Origin: Vigna angularis
Taxonomy: Eukaryota; Streptophyta; Magnoliopsida; Fabales; Fabaceae
Assembly: GCF_016808095.1 (NCBI RefSeq)
Contig: NC_068974.1
Location: forward strand, 22,614,825 to 22,678,824
Length of the DNA stretch: 64,000 nt
Reading direction: 5' to 3'
Positions 1-11,545 of the stretch are shown here, piece after piece; the first letter of the stretch is position 1; each line of letters opens with the position of its first letter. A program made the position numbers and the translations under genes. Below the pieces are notes generated by a model, which made no database searches, was not told the origin of the DNA, and was given only the letters and a program-made list of their open reading frames with translations.

Positions 1-591
1 TAAAATTAACATTACTTTCATTTTATATAAATTTTATATTCACACATTTGTTTGTGTTTTATAGAAAGAAAAACATATAGTTTCCCTTTTGCTAATATAT
101 CATACCATATAGTTTATTAATGACAACAATTCAAATTCATTCCTTTATCCTAAGAAAATGTGAAAAAAAATGTCAATAATTTTGTAATATTAATTTAAAA
201 ATTAAAAGTGGTATAGTAAATTTCCTACAGTTATCACAGTAAATTTACCAACTTATATAAAAGCTACATTAATTATTTATATTTTTCCTCTTTTAGTTCT
301 TCTAGAGAGTCTACAAGCACATAGAGATAGAAAAATAATTACTTTTGCAAAAAAAAAATGTTTTCTAATGGTAATGATTTATAATTTCTATATATAAAAT
401 ATAAGCAAACTATTAGTTATACCATCACCAGTAAATTTTATAACGTTTCGCATATATTTTATGTTTTCATAAAAATTACCATGTACTTCTTTTAATATTA
501 ATTTTTTTGAGGCGATAAAAATGAAAATAAAAAAAATGAGGTAATTAGTAATAAAGAGTTGTAAGAAGAAGGAGAATAAAGTGAGTTTTAC
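1..591 (-). other. Intron 1 of the CNGC4-like gene (partial)
   Basis: AT-rich sequence follows the donor GT at 591-590. I see no further CNGC coding sequence up to the window edge, so the acceptor and later exons lie outside. Confidence 0.7.
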
Positions 592-1149
592 CTGTGGCAG
601 AGGAAGAATCACGAACAAATCAAAAACGAATCCCGTCCGTGACTTAAGATACCCTAACGCGACGGTGCCCGGCCGTGTGTCTCTGAGCCCCGCGGCGGCT
701 CCCAACCCGAACGCGCGTTTGGCCATCTTCATTCTGATCACCATGTTCCACAGGTGAAGCGCGTCTGTCATGCACCGCAGCACCGTCACGGTAACGGCGA
801 GCCACCCGTCAACGAACACGCACATGCAGGAGTCGCTAACGGAGAGCGCGTAGAAGAACAGAGGGTCCACGAACAACCCCGCGCCGCACACTAGCAGGAA
901 CACTCTGTTCCATTCCTGGACCCACTTCGCCCTCGGGTCCAACACCTTCCCCAACGCTCTCCGCCCGGCGCCGTCGCACGCCGCCGATGACCAGCATCCC
1001 ATGTCGGCGGAGTCGTTCTCGTTGCCTTCTCCATGCTCCTCCTCCTCCTCCTCCTCCTCCTCGTTGTCGGAGGTGGTGGGGGTGGGCGTGTAGTTGAGCA
1101 CGTGCGAGGCACTTGATGAGGACTCGTGCTCTGTTATTGTAGTAGCCAT
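592..1149 (-). CDS. CNGC4: Cyclic nucleotide-gated ion channel, CNGC4-like (first exon only)
   Basis: The exon encodes the N-terminal 186 residues of a plant CNGC, a plasma-membrane cation channel of the group IV (CNGC2/CNGC4) type known for calcium signalling in immunity. An acidic poly-Glu stretch lies at residues 30-38. The motif LDPRAKWVQEWNRVFLLVC (70-88) leads into S1 (about 83-101). S2 follows at about 115-138, and the start of S3 (FVFDLFVILPLPQ) is at 174-186. The reading frame runs on past a splice donor (CAG|GTAAAA, 592/591), where the family similarity stops, so this is exon 1. The ATG at 1149 starts the long acidic N-terminus usual for CNGC4. The pore, C-linker, cyclic nucleotide-binding domain and IQ motif would lie left of position 1. 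CNGC4 fits better than CNGC2 because of the acidic stretch and the S1-S2 wording. This is the only apparent host gene in the window. Confidence 0.85.
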
Positions 1150-1430
1150 GGTGGTGGAAAAATGGAAAAAATTGATTTTTTTTTCGATGGTTTTGATTTG
1201 AGAGTAGATTGTGTGGGCAGAATGAAATTGTAAGAAGAATCTGATTAGGATTTATGAATGAGAAATGTTCTGACACAGACACATGAAGGAGAGAAGAGAG
1301 AAGTGAAGGTGGTTGCTCTATAGTATGAGAGCTATGCTTGGTTCGTTGTTCCCAAGAGACCCACACATTGTAGGATGATAACGTGGAGATTATGATTATG
1401 TATTTTGAATCTATAACACACAAATTTGTC
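1150..1430 (-). promoter_or_regulatory. 5' UTR and core promoter of the CNGC4-like gene
   Basis: Upstream of the ATG lies a pyrimidine-rich leader when read on the minus strand. A TATA-like ACTATAGAG (about 1316-1325) sits some 170 bp before the start codon. No experimental start site can be inferred. Assignment rests on position and composition only. Confidence 0.4.
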
Positions 1431-2562
1431 CTTGCCTAGCCCAATCAAATTTCTCTAGGTTGTATTTCGACACCAATAATTGAGAAAATAATTTTCAATG
1501 TTTCTCAAATAATAATAATAATAACAAGGAGGAGGAAGAAGAGGAGGATAGGATGATGATAATCATTCATCTTGTTTCTATATCACAAACACTTTTTTAT
1601 AGAAAGTAATTTTGTTTGAGTTTCATTAAATACAATATTTAATACGATTGTATTTAGATTCTAACTCTACTTATTATACAAAAATTAATCCATATACGCT
1701 TTGAGCTTGATGGTTAGTAGCAATTGCCTAATTTATGCCATCATGTTTTTGTTAAAAATTCGTTATGTGTTGTTTTAGTTAGGAAGGAGTGTATAATTTC
1801 GTTAACAAATTATTTGGGTCTATAACTCATCTTAATTAGATTAAAAAGTTATTATATTTTGAGAATTATAAGTTGATAAAATTTCAAAAAGTGAGAATCA
1901 CACTATAAAATGTAAGTTCCTTTTTTATCGCCAAAAGCATATTAAATATGAAAAATAAAACTCTTTTATTAACAATCCTCTCAAGTAAGCTCATAGATTG
2001 TGTGTTTATGAACTTATCCGTCATCTCCAACTCAAACATATATATTAATCCTAATAACGTTGCACATAAAAGGTCCTATATTTTTTGTGCAAAAGAAAAG
2101 CTGAGGTAATATACATTCAAGAAAAAAATTAAACTATGCTTTCTTTCATCATCATAGCCTTTATTCAACATATAAACCAATTGTTTGTGCCATTGAATCG
2201 TGTGATCTAGTTGATAAATCTGCACCAAAATACAAAAAGAAAGCCATCACCAGCATAGCAAAAAAAAAATGTTCTCATGCCTGACAAACAATGGCGGAGC
2301 TTGAAGGCTCGTAGGGGGCTTTGCCCCTGTCTTTTTATTTTATATATATATAAATTATAATATAAACAATTTTTTTTTTTTAGAATATTTTATGTGATTA
2401 GTACTTTCAAAATTTTTATACAACTACTTTGAAAAATACCCTTAAAATATTTTGTGAAGACTCCCACAATTACTACTCACACGCCCTCTCCAAACATATA
2501 TTACATTTAGTTGATTGTAGGGACCTCAACTTGAATTTAAAACCGCAAGTTACTGAAACTAT
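1431..2562. other. Intergenic, AT-rich
   Basis: No coding sequence is supported. A short palindromic stretch GGGGGCTTTGCCCC (about 2313-2326) next to a TA run (2341-2352) may be a transposon scrap, but nothing more can be shown. Confidence 0.5.
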
Positions 2563-2586
2563 CACTAGTGCAGCGATGGGCTTTTA

Positions 2587-2912
2587 CCGCGGTTCATTTT
2601 CACTATACGTCGCGGTTCTTGAACCGCGGCATATTTAGCCGCGGTAGTAAGTCAGACACTTTATGCCGCGGTTCTAACCGCGGTATATAGGCCGCGGAAT
2701 ATGCCGCGGTTGTCTAGGGAACCGCTGCCTAAATTCATTTTTTTTAAAAAAAAATTAAAAAAAAAAATTAAAAAATGCACTATATGCCGCGGTTCGCGGT
2801 TGAACCGCGGCATATAGGCCGACGAATATGCCGCGGTTATTGTCAAAACCGCGGCCATATGTCTCGTTTTAAAAAAACGAAGCACTATATGCCGCGGTTG
2901 TGGTTAGAACCG
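2587..2912. promoter_or_regulatory. Left subterminal repeat array of E1 (CCGCGGTT palindromes)
   Basis: Copies of TATGCCGCGGTT face inverted copies AACCGCGGCATA, forming small stem-loops (for example 2784-2813, 2827-2858 and 2888-2920). In CACTA elements such subterminal repeats bind the TNPA-type protein and are needed for excision. That role is inferred from the family. Confidence 0.8.
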
Positions 2913-3108
2913 CGGCATATTCCCCTGCAATTTTTTAAAATTGCAGGTCTGTTTTTGTGATATCCACTACCACAAAAACAGACCTGCATATAAAAACATA
3001 TACACAAATTCAATTTGAACATAGCAAACACATGTTCAAATGTATTTCAACATCAAATAAAGTACAAAGTCTAAGAAAATTCTATCTAATCAAATGCATT
3101 GTTTAAAT

Positions 3109-6069
3109 CTAAGAGCTATTGTATAGTCTAACTATATGCTTCGCAGCAGCGTTCCTCATGAATAGTAGTGACTTCTCAGGAACTGGTGTAGTAGTCTTGA
3201 ATCTCTGCAAAAGACAATTCATTTTAATTAGTGTATATGAATTCAACATTTGGGAAAAAATCAAAATTTGTTAAAGTTAAATATTACCGTTTCCCAGCAA
3301 CTTGTGATGTGAGAACGAACAATATGGGCCATCCAATACATTACATAGTATCCGCACTCATATGACCCATTTTGTCTGTTACACTACAATATATCATCAC
3401 AGTTGATAATAGTTAGTGAATAACATTAAAATAAAACAATTATAACAAAGTATGTGTTTAGCATATGTCAAACCTTGAGAGAAATCCAAGCAATCTTTCT
3501 ACTATTAACAATTGATCTCCCACCCATCATCATACTTGCTGGAATAGAACTGTATATAAAAAAAGGTTTTAGCATTCATTTATATAACAAAGAAAGTCCA
3601 AACATTGAGGTTCTTACCAATCAATTGCTTGTTTGAGTTGTGCGGGAGGAGGCTTGTGCAATGAGCAGAACCACAAAGCATAGTTGTCTTGCATAGACAT
3701 AACAAGAAGTTGCCAATGGCGCCTGAAATTCATAATAACGTAACTATTAAATATTAAAATCACATATGGAACATTATGATGTTAACAAAGTTCACTTACC
3801 CGGATATATAAGGCAAAAAGTATATTTTCTTGCCCCTTCCAAAACTGTTTATCAGACTCATGTTGATATGCTCAAAATCATTTGATTAATGAATTGATTG
3901 GGGATCAATGAATCCATAATCATCAGAACGCCCCAACTTATTACTGACCCCAGACATATACCTGAAATCAAAAATTAACTTTGATATAAGGATACTTGAT
4001 ATATAAATCAATTTTATATATAAATAATTGGTCATAGACTTACATCGTCCATAGTTGAATAATTGAAATATTCAACTCTTGTGTTCCCGACGCAAGCTCA
4101 CGGACATCTTGGCTATAAAGGTATATTGGGACCTCAGAAGAATGTCCAAATACATTAGCATCATACTTAACCTCCAAAGGCTTATCATCAAGGATGTCAG
4201 CAAGTAGATGCAATGAAGAAAGAGGGTCATCCTCAGATAGAGGAATCTTCTGTTGTGCCTGCGTCTGTTGTTACATGAAAAGATAAGATAAGTTTTGACA
4301 TCAAAAACCTTTAAAATTGAGAAGTGTAAAGAAGAATTTCATACCGAGGGGTCAGAAACTGCTTTAACCAAAAAGTTAGGCCAAGTGATAAACGACTTAT
4401 ATGCTTGTTCCACAGTGAAAATCTCTTCCGTGGACAGTGGAACCGAGGCATCTGGCATGATCATTTCATCCACTGAGACCTTCACCTCATCCTCTAATAG
4501 TTGCATACCATGACATACAGTCGCTGACCTAAACTCTGTTCCACGAGCTACCAGCACCATCTCAGTATCTTCTAAAATGTATAGCAGACATGGACTACCA
4601 TCGTCCATGTCATCCTCTGGGATGGCTGATGCGGAACAACTTCCTTTGCCGCTTCTCCCTGTCAGAGTAAATGTTAGATTATACAAGAGATAGAAATAAT
4701 TGCACATTAATGTTTATTAAGTTTACCTGTGGGAGGGGGAGGGATAACATGTTCCTCTATAGGAGACTGCACCGGGCGCATGCTCTGAAACTGCTCCTGG
4801 TATAGCATCTGGAATTCAGCCCTCACCTCGGCCCTGATCTCCTGCATAAGGTCTTGTCGGGCCTTTTTTGTGATCTCTTCTGTCATCCTTTGTGTATCGC
4901 TGTATGAATATGAATGCTGACGAGAAGAGCTTCCAAAATAATCTGTAATTCCTACTCCAGGACCTGCAGCACGAACACGTCCAGGGTGCTCAGGTCGTCC
5001 AATTGCAGCAGCAAGAATATCCTGGCGACCCTTTGGAGTGAATTGGCCTTGGGAGCTCTGCTCAACCAAGGCGTCCTGTAACATTACAAAACACCATTAT
5101 TCTTTAAATAGTTTAATGTAGTATGTATAATGAATATATTTATTATTTTAGGAACAGTGATAACTTACAATTTTTTCAGAAATCTCTCGTGCAGTGTCGG
5201 AAGAGTAGGTGCCCGATGGTCGCATACGGGCCAACTTCCATTTCTCATGTCTAGACGGTGGAGAAGGAGGCTGAGGAGGGCTACCACTCTGAGATGGTGG
5301 TATAGCATCTGCCTTTTGCTTGAGGATTTTCTCCTCAAGCTTCCTATACCCACCACGAGATAATAGGTGGGGGTTTTTGTTCTTAGCACTTGTTCCTTGT
5401 GCTTTGCTTCTAATTGCCTGTCACATACACATTAATTAATGAGTTCATATGATATATATTTGTTAATGAGGAATTGAATAATATGAACTACACTAACCTG
5501 CCATTCCTCTGACATCCGACTCTCTTTAAAAACCCGCCAAGTCTCCTCATCAATGGACTTATATAAATTACATGGACTTTTATGTTTAAGGTGTCCAAAG
5601 ATGTACCTTGATGTCAACTTGCTTTTAAAGTTTCTGAAATTTTCTGCAACAGTTGACAAACACTTATTTCTAAGTGTTGGGACATTTGGAATGTCAAATG
5701 TCATCTGAAAAAAACATAATAAAGTTGTATTAGTACAAAATTATCAATATAAACAAATTATAATTCAAATGCTATTAACTAACTTACCAATATATCTTGC
5801 CAAATAATGTTCCGATCACCCTCGGACACATGATCAAAAGATGGAATGAGAATGCTAATCTTATCACGTGCCACTACTCCAAGGTATGATCGGAAGTCAT
5901 CTGCATAGGGGCCAGTTGCCACACCCGTGGTGACATTCACATTCACCGGAGTTCTTTCACCACTATTTTTCCTGATTAATAGTTGTTTCATCCTAGTGGG
6001 TCCTCTAGTGGATCCTCTAGTGGATCTGGGTGGGGGAGCCTCATCTGAAGAATGTGGATGATCAGCCAT
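3109..6069 (-). pseudogene. E1 second gene: Transposase_24 plus Ulp1-like cysteine protease, 11 exons, one stop
   Basis: Reading frames and GT-AG borders connect into 11 exons: 6069-5788, 5704-5498, 5417-5169, 5075-4727, 4658-4345, 4258-4044, 3961-3800, 3722-3618, 3549-3474, 3383-3288 and 3204-3109. They total 2151 bp (717 codons). Exons 1-3 resemble the plant Transposase_24 family of CACTA elements (IIWQDIL, then TWRVFKESRMSEEWQ). A Gln/Glu-rich stretch follows. Exons 8-10 resemble a Ulp1/SUMO-protease-like domain: RHWQLLVMSM carries the catalytic-type His and QNGSYECGYYVMYWM the catalytic-type Gln and Cys. One TAA at 3886-3888 (codon 564, exon 7) cuts off this domain, and no other break was found. 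A short alternative splice form skipping the stop cannot be excluded. Confidence 0.85.
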
Positions 6070-6190
6070 ATATCTGTCAAAATAAATAACAACATTAAAT
6101 TTTCTTTCAAGACTTATGTAATATCATATAAATTAACAAAACATGTAATAGTACAGAAATTGGAAATTCATACATAAAGATATGGATTCA

Positions 6191-9100
6191 TCATATGTAT
6201 ATTCCCTCATCATGATCTGACCGAATTGCATGTACATCATCGTCAACTACAGATTGGTCATCCAAATTTGTTGTAGTTTGAAATGAATGGTTGTCAGCAA
6301 TATCAATATTAATCAGATTGTCTTCGTTAACTTCAATTTGTTTTTTGCCTTGAAGAGCAACATACCAATGGTCAGACGCAGGATCTTTGACATAAAAAAC
6401 TTGAGATGCTTGATGTACCATGATAAACGGTTCGTCTCGATAACCCGCCTTGCGAAAATCAACCAGTGTCATACCCGAGTCATCTATTTTCACACCACTC
6501 TTATTGTCAAACCACTTACACTTGAACAATGGAACGGAAAACTTGGTGTAATCAACCTCCCATATCTCCTCTATTATACCATAATATCTCATTGATCCAA
6601 GTACAGGAGATTGATCTTTTGATGTGGAAAATTGAAGTGACTCAGCTTCTAAACTGACTCCACTATTTTGTACTGTGCTTTTATCATCCAAAGTCTTCGT
6701 ATAGAATGTGCAATTATTGACTTCATAACCTGTACAACACACGACATCAAACTTCAAACCATTTGCAAGCCACAATAAAGTTTCAGAAGAATGTGGCTCT
6801 TTGTCAATTTCAGATTTGAACCAAGACATAAATGTTTTGTTATGCTCCATCAATTGCCATTTCTCTGATTGTCTTGGATTTTTATTCTTAACAATGGCTT
6901 TGTGTGCTTCCAAAAAAGGGATCACCTCATCTGTGTTGTTCAATATATAAAGATGCGCTTGCAACAATTCTTCGCGATCTTTTGTCACCACATTGACACC
7001 TCGGATGCTTTTACTTGTAGAAAATTTATTCAACCATGCTGTGCGAGGAACTCCTATTGGATTCGTTGATGTCATGTAATCTGAACAAAACTCGATACTT
7101 TCTTCAGCAATATACCTTTCAATCATCAAACCTTCAGGATGATATGGATTTTTAACGTACCCTTTCAAAATCTTCATATAACGCTCAATAGGATACATCC
7201 ATCTTAAGTATACCGGTCCGCACAACTTGATTTCTCTAACCAAATGAACAAGTAAATGTACCATGATGTCAAAAAAAGATGGAGGGAAAAACATCTCTAG
7301 TTGACACAAGATGATAACAATCTCGCCTTGAAGTTCATCTAACTTTGTAGGATCGATGGCTTTACTACATATTGACGAGAAAAATGAACACAACCTGTTT
7401 ATGGTGTGCCTAACATTTTTGGGCAAAATTCCACGAATAGCCACCGGTAACAACTATTGCATTAAGACGTGACAATCGTGAGACTTCATGCCAACAAGCT
7501 TTAAGTCCTGCATTGACACTAAACTCTTCATATTTGAAGAGTATCCTTGTGGTACTTTGATACTCTTTAAACATACACAAAAACTTATCTTCTCTTGTCT
7601 AGACATTATGTAACATGCAGGGGGCAAATAAGTACGTTTACCAATCTCCTTGGGTGCCAACTCTTCTCGGATATTCATGTCAACCAAATCCAAACGAGCA
7701 TTCACTCCATCTTTTGTCTTTCCCTGAATGTTGAGTAATGTACCAATCAAGCTATCACACACATTCTTTTCTACATGCATCACATCTATGCAATGTCGAA
7801 CATCTAACTTTGACCAATATGGAAGATCAAAGAATATTGATTTCTTCTTCCAAGGGGTCGTTACAGATGACTTCTTCGATGTTTTCCCAAATACATCATG
7901 TATTTTATTAACTTTTTCAAGAACTTGAAGGCCAGTAAGTGGATTTGGTGCTTCGTCCCTCTCTTGATCTCCATTGAATGCTTTTTTTAACCTTCGATAT
8001 GGATGATTACGTTTTAGAAATCTACGATGACGCAGATACACCGTCTTTCTTCCATGTTTCAATTGATGAGCTGCAGTGTTTTCTTCACATATAGGACACG
8101 CTTTATGACCCTTGACACTGTATCCTGACAAATTACCATAAGCAGGAAAGTCATTAATGGTGCAAAATAACATTGCACGCATCATAAAAGTCTCTGAAGC
8201 GAATGCATCAAATATTTCAACCCCATCAACCCACAAAACCTTCAAGTCTTCAACTAGTGGGCTTAGATAAACATCTATGTCATTTCCAGGCTGCTTTGGA
8301 CCAGATATCATCATAGACAACATCATGTACTTCCTCTTCATGCACAATGCAGGAGATAAGTTGTAAATTATCAATATAACTGGCCAACAACTGTGATTGG
8401 TACTCAGATTACCAAATGGGTTCATTCCATCAGTGGCTAAAGCAAGCCTAAGATTTCTACACTCTTTACCAAATTCGGGGAATTGTCGATCAATATTTTT
8501 CCATTGCTTTGAATCAGCTGGATGACGAAGCAGCCCGTCAATTTTTCTCTCATCTGCATGCCATCTAAGATTTTTAGCATCTTTGGGATTCGCAAACAAA
8601 CGCTTAAGTCTGGGCACTATTGGAAGGTACCAAACTACTTTCAAAGCAGATCCATTTTTTTCTATCTGACCATTATCTTCACTATTGTTTTTTGACTTGT
8701 ATCGTGATAAGCCACATTTTGGACACTTTGTCAAAAATTCAAACTCTTTCCTATACAAAATGCAGTCATTGGGACAAGCATGTATCCTTTTATACTCCAT
8801 ACCCATTGGACAAAGAATTTTCTTCGCATCATAATTACGAGTGGGCAATGTATTTCCATCTGGCAACATTTCATTCAACAACGTCAACAGTTCTGTAAAA
8901 CTCTTATCAGTCCATCCATTGCTCGCCTTCAAATTCATGAGCCTTAACACCGCTGATAAACGTGTGAACTTAGTTGAACCGACATACAAAGGTGTTTCTG
9001 CATCAGTCGACATCGTCTCATACACATGAGCTTTGGCAAAATTTTCTGCTCCAACATCGCGGATCATGTCCTCCAATTTGTCTTCATCCGGTCGATCTTC

Positions 9101-9391
9101 TTCCATGGTGGAATCAGTAACATTTACACTTTGAGAGTCAGTGGGAAAATCAATTTCTTCGCCGTGCCAGATCCATGTTGTATAGCATCTTAGAAAACCA
9201 TCACATATAAGATGTTCTCTAATTTGAGTTGCGTTCAACTTTCTCCCATTCAAACAGTTCACACAAGGACATCTAAACTTCACTTCATCATCAGTTCTCC
9301 CCTCATTACGTTGCGCAAATTGTATAAATTCCTCTACACCTCTCTCGTACTCAGCACTAATACGTGGTAAATTAATCCAATTTCGATCCAT
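6191..9391 (-). pseudogene. E1 TNP2-type CACTA transposase, one in-frame stop
   Basis: This single-exon gene has 1067 codons and opens with MDRNWINLPR. The order is typical of plant TNP2: an N-terminal transposase-associated domain with paired cysteines (CPCVNC, about 42-47), the Transposase_21 catalytic region (about 200-560, including KACPICEE and CIDVMHVEKNVCD), then DUF4218 (LLPVAIRGILP onward, 647-) and a C-terminal DUF4216 (about 930-1020). The two long open stretches are in the same frame and separated only by TAG at 7454-7456 (codon 646), next to the conserved KSHDCHVLMQ motif. Loss of DUF4218 and DUF4216 would probably abolish activity. It is divergent in head-to-tail order with the second gene, 121 bp away. 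Confidence 0.92.
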
Positions 9392-9450
9392 ATTCCTAAA
9401 TATTACATAAATAATATTTTAAGGTTTATAAATAATACAAGAACTACAAC

Positions 9451-9592
9451 ACACATTACCAAAACTATAGCAAAAATCATACCATACATTACCAAAACTA
9501 TAACAATTTCATGCATTATCAAAATTAAAGCAAAAATTATACCATACATTACCAAAACTATAGAACCTTCATACATTACCAAAACTATAGCA
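9451..9592. repeat. Short direct repeats upstream of the E1 transposase
   Basis: Five copies of CATTACCAAAACTATA or close variants occur at about 9454, 9486, 9513 (degenerate), 9546 and 9573, spaced 27-33 bp. They lie in the leader or promoter of the transposase. The small ORF across them is only the repeat translated. Confidence 0.75.
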
Positions 9593-9917
9593 TTATGCAA
9601 AAACTAATGAAGAAATCATCTTAACAATGCAAAAGGGCATAAATACCTGGAAGAGGAACGGCGAAAACGCTTGGTGCAAAAAAAACGAAATCGCAGAGGA
9701 GTGGGAATGACGCGTTTCAAATGCTTTTGATCGGCCAAAAACTGTTGTTTATCGTCACAAATGAGAAAGAACCGAACAATTTGAAGTTTAAACGGAGAAA
9801 AATAGCGTATCGGAGATGATGGGAGTCGGAGGGAAAAGAAAAAACGCGAAACAGAGGCTTGCGGGAAGAAGACGATCACTGTTCAAAGTTTTAATTTTTA
9901 ACTCTGAACGGGGGAAT

Positions 9918-10615
9918 CTACCGCGGTTCACTACTTAACCGCGGTATAATAGGGGTATATGCCGCGGTTCTACGAGCAACCGCGGCATATACGGATTAAA
10001 AAAATAATACTAAATGGCATTTTTGAAATTATTTTCAAACTATATGCCGCGGTTGCCCGCTGAACCGCGGTATATACCTCGAAATATTTCAAATTAATAT
10101 TAAATTAATTTCAGATAGCAGAATATGTCGCGGTTGCTCGTAGAACCGCGGCATATACCCCTGTAACGTACTCAACACAACTGCTTCCCAACTGCCTTCT
10201 GGGGAATTTCAGAAGTTATAGGGGGTATATGCCGCGGTTCCCCATAGAACCGCGGCATATACCCCCTGTAACTTCTGAAATTCTCTGACTGGCAGGGAAG
10301 TTGAGACGTTACAGGGGGTATATGCCGCGGTTCTATGGGGAACCGCGGCATATACCCCTGTAACTTTTCAAGTTCTCTGACCCAGTCAGCACCTGCAATA
10401 AATTCGCAGGGGTATATGCCGCGGTTCTATGGGGAACCGCGGCATATACTCTGTTATTTAATTTTTTATTCATACGTGGCGTCAAAGGCAATGGTTGACT
10501 GGAGTATATGCCGCGGTTCGGAGCAGAACCGCGGCATATATGTTCGATTTATTTACAAAACTGCCACCGCGCACCATTATGCTGCGGTTTTCTTTGAACC
10601 CTGGCATAATGTGCG
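9918..10615. promoter_or_regulatory. Right subterminal array of E1: nine palindromic CCGCGG units
   Basis: Inverted pairs TATGCCGCGGTT...AACCGCGGCATA recur at about 9919, 9958, 10042, 10125, 10227, 10320, 10417, 10505 and 10579, some 40-100 bp apart. Around 10205-10282 the palindrome grows to nearly 80 bp. The outermost unit is degenerate. By family analogy these are transposase-binding sites, and their CG and CHG sites are methylation targets. Confidence 0.85.
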
Positions 10616-10645
10616 CTGTAAAAACCCATTTTTTTACTAGTGTAT

Positions 10646-11289
10646 CTTGATCATATAAATTGTTAATTTATTAATAATACTATATGTATTTAGATTATAT
10701 TAGGGTAATTAAATTTGTAACTCGTTAACTCGATATCCACCAATACACATTTGGGTTAGTAAAAAAATAACTCAAACAAATACTTTAAACGAAATGTAAG
10801 CGGATCAAGTTAAATTAATCTAATTTGTGGTTCATTTGTATTTAGGTATAATTTCTTATATAAAAAATAAATATCTTACATATCAAAAGTGCACACTTTT
10901 TTTTTAATATTTCTTTTAATTTTAGGTTTTATCTGACTTCTTATTTTCAAAAATAAAACCAGATGTTGGGATTGATATCATTTTTTAAAATGAGAAATGT
11001 TGGCAATATACACTTTGTATTTTGGTTAATACTTATGTAAACCTGTAAAATCATGAGCAAATTTCATCGAATAAGAACAGTGACTCCAAAAAATTTATAA
11101 TTTCTAAAAATTAAGTATAAAAGAAGTGTGATCAAATGGTTTGTTAGTATTGAAATACAATTAAATATGGAAGTCCACATTGAGTGATATTTCATTTTTT
11201 TGTAAATATATAGTGTTAACATATTTAAATGGATATTCAAAGTATTCAAACATACAATCTTTTGGATAAAGTGGGATGTTCAAATCCTA
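10646..11289. other. AT-rich spacer between E1 and the transposon nest
   Basis: No coding sequence, terminal repeat or RNA gene could be recognised. It may contain the lost 3' part of copia relic O. Confidence 0.4.
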
Positions 11290-11517
11290 CTTTTATTTGG
11301 TGAAGAAATCTCTCTTTCTCTTTTTCTTTCTCTTTTTCTTTAGTTCGTGGACTTTTAGTGACCCAACCAATTCATCCATTGTGAGAGTTATTAAATTCTT
11401 TGTTTTTTCAAGAGTGACCATAATACTTTTAAAATCATCTATTAAATATCTCAAAACCTTTTCTGCAACTCGGTTAAGCGACATTTCTTCTTTGTTCATT
11501 CCGAGTTGGTTGACTAC
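11290..11517 (-). pseudogene. Copia relic O: gag, C-terminal half
   Basis: The minus strand reads NQLGMNKEEMSLNRVAEKVLRYLIDDF and later LTMDELVGSLKVHE, the UBN2-type gag of Ty1/copia elements, ending in a Lys-rich tail. The other half is 33 kb away at 44613-45038. The frame joins exactly across element A if one copy of its target duplication is removed. No pol follows on the left. Confidence 0.8.
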
Positions 11518-11545
11518 TGATCGAGGCTGTACCCGAATCAAATTA

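Larger units (their letters stand above)
2563..10642 (-). mobile_element. E1: complete CACTA (En/Spm) DNA transposon with TSD TAT
   Basis: The element begins CACTAGTG at 2563 and ends ACTAGTG at 10642, so both tips read CACTAGT inward. It is flanked by TAT at 2560-2562 and TAT at 10643-10645, the 3-bp duplication expected for CACTA elements. Length is 8080 bp. Both tips continue with ATGGG(C/T)TTTTAC and then palindromic CCGCGG arrays. Inside are a TNP2-type transposase and a second multi-exon gene, both on the minus strand. Each is interrupted by one in-frame stop, so the element looks recently autonomous but is now disabled unless helped in trans. Confidence 0.95.

Noticed and set aside
836..1423. 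195-codon open frame overlapping the CNGC4 exon
   Set aside because: It is a shifted-frame shadow of exon 1 and its leader, with poly-Gly from the acidic codon repeat. No protein similarity.
2313..2326. GGGGGCTTTGCCCC hairpin as terminator or regulatory site
   Set aside because: Isolated short palindrome in intergenic plant DNA. No supporting context.
9918..10615. Regularly spaced palindromic repeats resembling a CRISPR array
   Set aside because: Plant DNA inside the end of a CACTA transposon. Units are inverted subterminal repeats with similar, not unique, spacers.
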